Shown: piece by piece, positions 59,781-64,000 of the stretch
How the letters are laid out: each line of letters begins with the position of its first letter
Position numbering within the stretch: position 1 is the first letter of the stretch
DNA from: Cryptomeria japonica
Lineage: Eukaryota; Streptophyta; Pinopsida; Cupressales; Cupressaceae
DNA: 64,000 nucleotides
Assembly (NCBI RefSeq): GCF_030272615.1
Contig: NC_081415.1
Span: 369,959,667 to 370,023,666 of the forward strand
Direction of reading: 5' to 3'
The notes under the pieces: model-generated
What the model was told of the DNA's origin: nothing
Database searches by the model: none
Seen by the model: the letters and a program-made list of their open reading frames with translations, nothing else
Translations under genes and position numbers: made by a program

Positions 59781-60215
59781 TGCTATTGTAGCCATTGCAT
59801 CTACTGCTTTATTCTCATTTCTTGGAATCTGGGTGAATGATATTTCTTTAAAGTGTTCTTTGAACTCCTCTACCAACTGTTTGTATGGCATGAGCTTATC
59901 ATCCTTAGTTTGATATTCATCATTTATTTGGTTGCTGATAAGCTGTGAATCACCATAGACATGTATTTCTTTGACATTCCATTCAATGGCCATCTTGAGA
60001 CCAATAGCCAATGCTTCATAGTCTGCAATATTATTGGTACATGGAAAGCGCAGTCTATATGACTTCGGAATTGTGTTTCCCTAAGGTGTGCTGAAAAAGA
60101 TTCCTGCACCTGATCCATATTGTGTATAAGAACCATCAAAGTACAATTCCCAAAAGTTTGTACTTACTGTCAAAATATCTGCATCAAGAAATTCGATGTG
60201 CAAAGGCATGTCATT
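59781..60215 (-). pseudogene. element C archaeal-type RNase H
   Basis: It retains YFDGSYTQYGSGAGIFF (first Asp present, unlike B), TNNIADYEALAIGLKMAIEW, HVYGDSQLISNQINDEYQTK and FTQIPRNENKAVDAMATIAS. One stop falls at about 60083 (TPxGNT). It lies between the Ty3 RNase H and integrase, the common order in Ogre/Retand-type Tat elements. Confidence 0.88.
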
Positions 60216-61592
60216 TTGTAAAGGTGCATCAACCAATTGATTAGCGATGACCTATCCCTTGATAGATTTTCGGTCAAAATACTCTATATCAAATTCACTC
60301 AGTATCATAACCCATTTGGCTAGTCTCCTTGTCAAGTTTGACTTGCTCAACAAATATTTGAGGGGATCTATCTTTGCTATTAGTTTTACAGAATGAATCA
60401 ACATATAATGTCGCAGCTTCTGAGTTGCAAATACAACTGCTAGACATGTCTTTTCTATTGAGAAATAATTTAATTCATAACCAACAAGCATTCTACTGAT
60501 ATAATATACTGCTCTTTCTTTTCCTTCTTCATCATGTTGAGCTAAGAGAGCTCTTAATGATACATTTGTTGCTGAGATATGGAGCAACAATGGTTTCCCT
60601 TTGGTTGGTGATACCAGTACTGGAGGACTCATAAGATATTCTTTTATTTGCAAAAAAGCTTCTTCACATTTTAGATCCCATTTGAATGGAATATTTTTAT
60701 GTAGAAGATGGGTGAATGGAAGACATCTATCTGCTAAGTGAGAGACAAATCTCCTGATTGATTGCAATCTTCCTTGTAAAGATCGCAATTGACTTATGTT
60801 CCTAGGTGACTCCATCTCCATGATGGCTTTGACCTTTTTAGGATCTACTTCAATTCCATGAGTTGATATAATGTACCCAAGGAGTTTTTCCAGAGGTTAT
60901 CCCAAATGCACATTTCTTTGGATTTAATCTCAATTGATATCTTTCAAGTCTGTCAAAAATCTTGCTTAAGATTTTCAAATGTTCTTGTCTTGTATGAGAT
61001 TTTGCAAGTATATCATCGACATAATCTTCCATAAATGTATGCATCATATCATGGAAAATTGTCGTCATAGCTCTTTGATAAGTTGCTCCTGCATTCTTAA
61101 GCCCAAATGGCATAACATTCTAGCAATATGTTCCCCATGCACATGTGAAAGCTGTCTTTTTTGATCTTCAGGTGCGATTCTTATTTGATTATATCTTGAG
61201 AAGTCATCCATTAATGAAAACATCTCATTCCTTGCTGATAAGTCCACTATTATATCAATGTTTGGTAGCAGGAAATCATCTTTTGGACATGCCTTATTCA
61301 GATCTCTGAAATCTGTACAAACTCTTATGCTTTTATCTAGTTTTGACACTTGTACAATACTTGAAACCCATTCTAGACAAGAAATAGGTCTTATAAAACC
61401 CACTTCTAATAGTTTCTTCAGCTCGGTTTTTGCAAGAAGAGCAATGTGTGGATGCATCTTTCTTAGCTTCTGCTTAACTTGTTTTGCTTTTAAATCCACA
61501 GTAAGATGATGCATAATAAGATCTAGATTAAGTCCTGGCATATTTACATAGGACCAAGCAAAATTTATTTGTCTTTTCTTAAAGAATTCCAT
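60216..61592 (-). pseudogene. element C reverse transcriptase and Ty3 RNase H
   Basis: It starts FFKKRQINFAWSYVNMPGLN, keeps KQVKQKLRKMHPHIALLAKT (Gln where B has a stop), RVCTDFRDLNKACPKDDFLL, DDFSRYNQIRIAPEDQ, MPFGLKNAGATYQRAMTTIF and MEDYVDDILAKSHTRQEHLK (YVDD intact). Then come the thumb (SLQGRLQSIRRFVSHLADRC) and RNase H (PLLLHISATNVSLRALLAQH). Small frameshifts lie at about 61140 (after IAPEDQ) and 60890. It is the reference copy for spotting decay in B. Confidence 0.93.
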
Positions 61593-63077
61593 GTATTATT
61601 TCCTCTCTTCTTCTGATAATGAGGCAACATAATGAAGTATTTTAGGATTCTTTGATGTACCAATGTTTATTGCTTCTATTGGTTCTGTCAGGATAACAGA
61701 TCTCTCCTGAAAATATGCAGGAAGAATGTCAAACTTTCCATCTTCTAGTGCCTCAAAGAGGTTTGCACCATCAGATACGTCCTTTATTTTCTCTTTTGAT
61801 GGGTCTAGTGTTGCCATGAAATAGTTTTCAACAATATGTCTCTTTCCTTGTTTTATTTCTCTTTTGCGACTGGAAAGTTTGGCATTCTCCTTACTATGAA
61901 AAACATTACTTGATTTAGCAATGGAAGATATCTTAGGTGTGATGGGTTTGATAGCATTAAGGTACACAACTAAGTCATGATCATTGGAAAAGACATTTAG
62001 TTTAGAGTTGTCTAAATTATCCCAATCAATTAGTTCAGGATGAAGAAGGGGTAAATCATAATCACTGTCATCATTAGGTGCTTCAACGTTCATGACATAA
62101 TGATCATAATTTGGCATAGAATAGGTACTGTCATAGATTAAATGTTTTTGAGAATTGTCTTTCCCAAGCATCTCCTAATTAGTTCTAACAAAATTAGTAT
62201 TAGTATTTTGTAGTTCATACTCAAGTGGTTCTTCAACTGATGTTTGTCCCTTAAATGAATGGATTATATCAACACACATGTCTTTAATACTACAAATTCC
62301 TTCTTGATTGACCTCATTTTCATTTTGGAATTGACATACTTGTGTACATGATAAAGAGGATTCTTTTGCTAGAGTTTGTCTCCTTTCAAACTCAACTTCT
62401 TCTAGACTAATAGTCAATCCAACTTGACTATCTCTTAATTCTTCTATGGTTCTACCACATTTGGACACATCTTGTTCCTCTTTTGATAAAAATATTATAT
62501 TTCTAGATGCTTGATCTATCCCCGTTTGTACTTCTTATGGCATTACTTCTTTGTCTTTGTCATTCCCTTTCCTTTTTGCATACGCCTCTTTTCTCTGAAT
62601 TCTGAGTTTTTCTTGCCTTCTTTCTAACTTCACCTTTTGTTTTGTAATAGACAAGTCTTCTTTCGTGATAGCTTCTTGGTCTTCATTGTTTTCCTTACTT
62701 GATGTAGTAGATAAGATATCTAGACCCCATTCATACTCATTTGAATCTATCTCTAAATCATGATCTAGGACTACTCCACTATACCATACAGGAATGTTGT
62801 ATGGTGCAGAGTTCCCTGATTTCTGCCATCGCTATTTTTGCTACTTCTGGAATATCTTGTTCAAATTTTGCATTTTTTTGTATTTCCAGAACTTTTTGAC
62901 AAGATTTTTCTTTACCCTTGATGGTAATATCCTTTTCTTTCTTTTCATGTTCTTCTTGCTTCTTTTGTTTATTGGTTACCATTTCTGTCACTTGATGTAG
63001 CTTTTCTTGCCAGTTTTCTTCTTTAGAGACTGATTTCTTTCTCCACTTTTGTTGTTGATGATCATGTTGCTTTTGAT
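61593..63077 (-). pseudogene. element C linker between G-patch and RT
   Basis: Corresponds to residues about 40-500 of the long frame at 45418 in B: acidic and Gln/Glu/Lys-rich, with LPLLHPELIDWDNLDNSKLN, FSNDHDLVVYLNAIKPI and a Lys-rich helical part at 62600-62990. Unlike B, it is broken by several stops (for example near 62174, 62470 and 62535). I recognise no enzymatic domain. Confidence 0.8.
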
Positions 63078-64000
63078 TTATTTTAGATATCCAAGCCCAG
63101 ATTTATCTTCTTTGGATTGCAAGTGTGGACAAATAGGTTCTGAAATACCTTGATGTCGCTTACCAATTGGTCCTTTTCCTTCATATCCTATTTTTTGCAT
63201 GATTTCATAACCTTTACCATATTTTTTAATGGGAATATTGACTTTTGCTACTATTGCTATAGTTTTATCTTCATCCTTGTACAACCAACCAAGAATGTCT
63301 TTGTCTTCATTTTCTTCTTCAAGAGTTCCAACACTAACAAATGTTCCTTTAAACATATGTTTTGATCTTTCTGATGTCTTTGATTGAATATCTGTATGCT
63401 TTCCATATGACTTAGGGGAAAGTGGAAAATTATGCAAAGAATATTTTCCCATTCCTTCATCATTTAATTTGAGCTTTTCCTCAAAAGTTTCCCATAACTT
63501 TTCTTGAATGTCTTTAGTAAGATATACTGATTCTCTGTTATGTGGAACTCTTTCATCTTGTGTTAGCTTCAAATTATTGCAATATTGACTAGAATCTAAA
63601 ATTATAGTGATCTCTCGTCCTTCATGAGGAAATTTTACACATTGATGATATGTAGAAGGAACAACTTGCATTTTATGAATCCATGGTCTTCCTAGAAGAA
63701 TATTGCAAGAGAGATTCAAATCTAAAACCTGACATAATGTATTCCTTTCCATAGGTCCTATTTTGATTGGCAACACAAGAAGAACGTTCTACTTCATCAT
63801 AAGCCTTGGTGGTTATTTTATTTTTTGGGTCCACTGCATTTTCTGAATACCCCAAAGCTTTTATCAAACTTAATGCACAAATATTTAAGCCAGCTCCTCC
63901 ATCTATGAGTACACATTTGACAAGAGTTTTATTGATGGTGACTTCAACATGTAAGGGAGCATTGTGAGAATGTTGTAAGGATACATCATCATTTTCAGAA
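63078..64000 (-). pseudogene. element C protease and G-patch segment (continues past window)
   Basis: At the window edge the minus strand reads CVLIDGGAGLNICALSLIKA, a retroviral-type protease active site (Asp codon 63901-63903). It is followed by CNILLGRPWIHKMQVVPSTY, the conserved protease C-terminal segment. A linker then leads to YGKGYEIMQKIGYEGKGPIG and KRHQGISEPI (about 63220-63150), a G-patch-like motif with the regular glycines and aromatic positions. The order protease then G-patch is as in B. Gag lies beyond the window. One frame shift occurs at about 63780. Confidence 0.87.

Overview
This window is a nest of plant LTR retrotransposons with no recognisable host gene. The organism is a seed plant with a large, repeat-rich genome. 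Long LTRs, deep nesting and several Ty3 Tat-lineage elements with different domain orders would suit a conifer or other gymnosperm, but that is a low-confidence inference. Two runs of exactly 500 N (13643-14142 and 44682-45181) show that this is a scaffold of three contigs.

Left contig (1-13642). A decayed Ty1/copia element on the plus strand (partial 5' LTR, PBS, gag-PR-IN-RT-RH, PPT, 3' LTR ending at 8233) abuts a minus-strand Tat RT/RNase H relic (8234-9310). LTR-like debris of at least three Ty3 families follows (9311-13642).

Middle contig (14143-44681). It opens with a tRNA-Lys-type PBS and an LTR read on the minus strand (14143-15581). Next comes the 3' part of a Tat element, here called H: an antisense plant-mobile-domain (PMD) gene, PPT and 3' LTR (15582-31118). 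A complete 10.7 kb Ogre/Tat-like element, called D, has split that gene (17993-28672, TSD AACCG). A 12.9 kb chromovirus with 3.96 kb LTRs (31256-44130, TSD GAAAC) lies just beyond H. The contig ends in an unassigned gag-like frame.

Right contig (45182-64000). A Tat element on the plus strand, called B, has a G-patch segment, RT, RNase H, archaeal-type RNase H (aRH), IN, an antisense PMD gene, PPT and 3' LTR, ending at 56882. It runs directly into the 5' part of a second Tat element of the same family on the minus strand, called C (56883-64000).

Main conclusion: the middle contig appears to be placed in the wrong orientation. If it is flipped in place, the LTR at 14166-15581 with its PBS becomes the missing 5' LTR of B. 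B is then flanked by near-matching 5-bp target copies (AATGC/AATGG). C and H become the 5' and 3' halves of one minus-strand host element that B entered. PBS direction, LTR similarity, minisatellite copy number and host continuity all agree. Other points of interest are the antisense PMD gene, a 21+21+18 bp higher-order repeat that keeps reading frame, a G-patch next to the protease, aRH on opposite sides of RT in two Tat lineages, and a palindromic 34-bp minisatellite in the chromovirus LTR.
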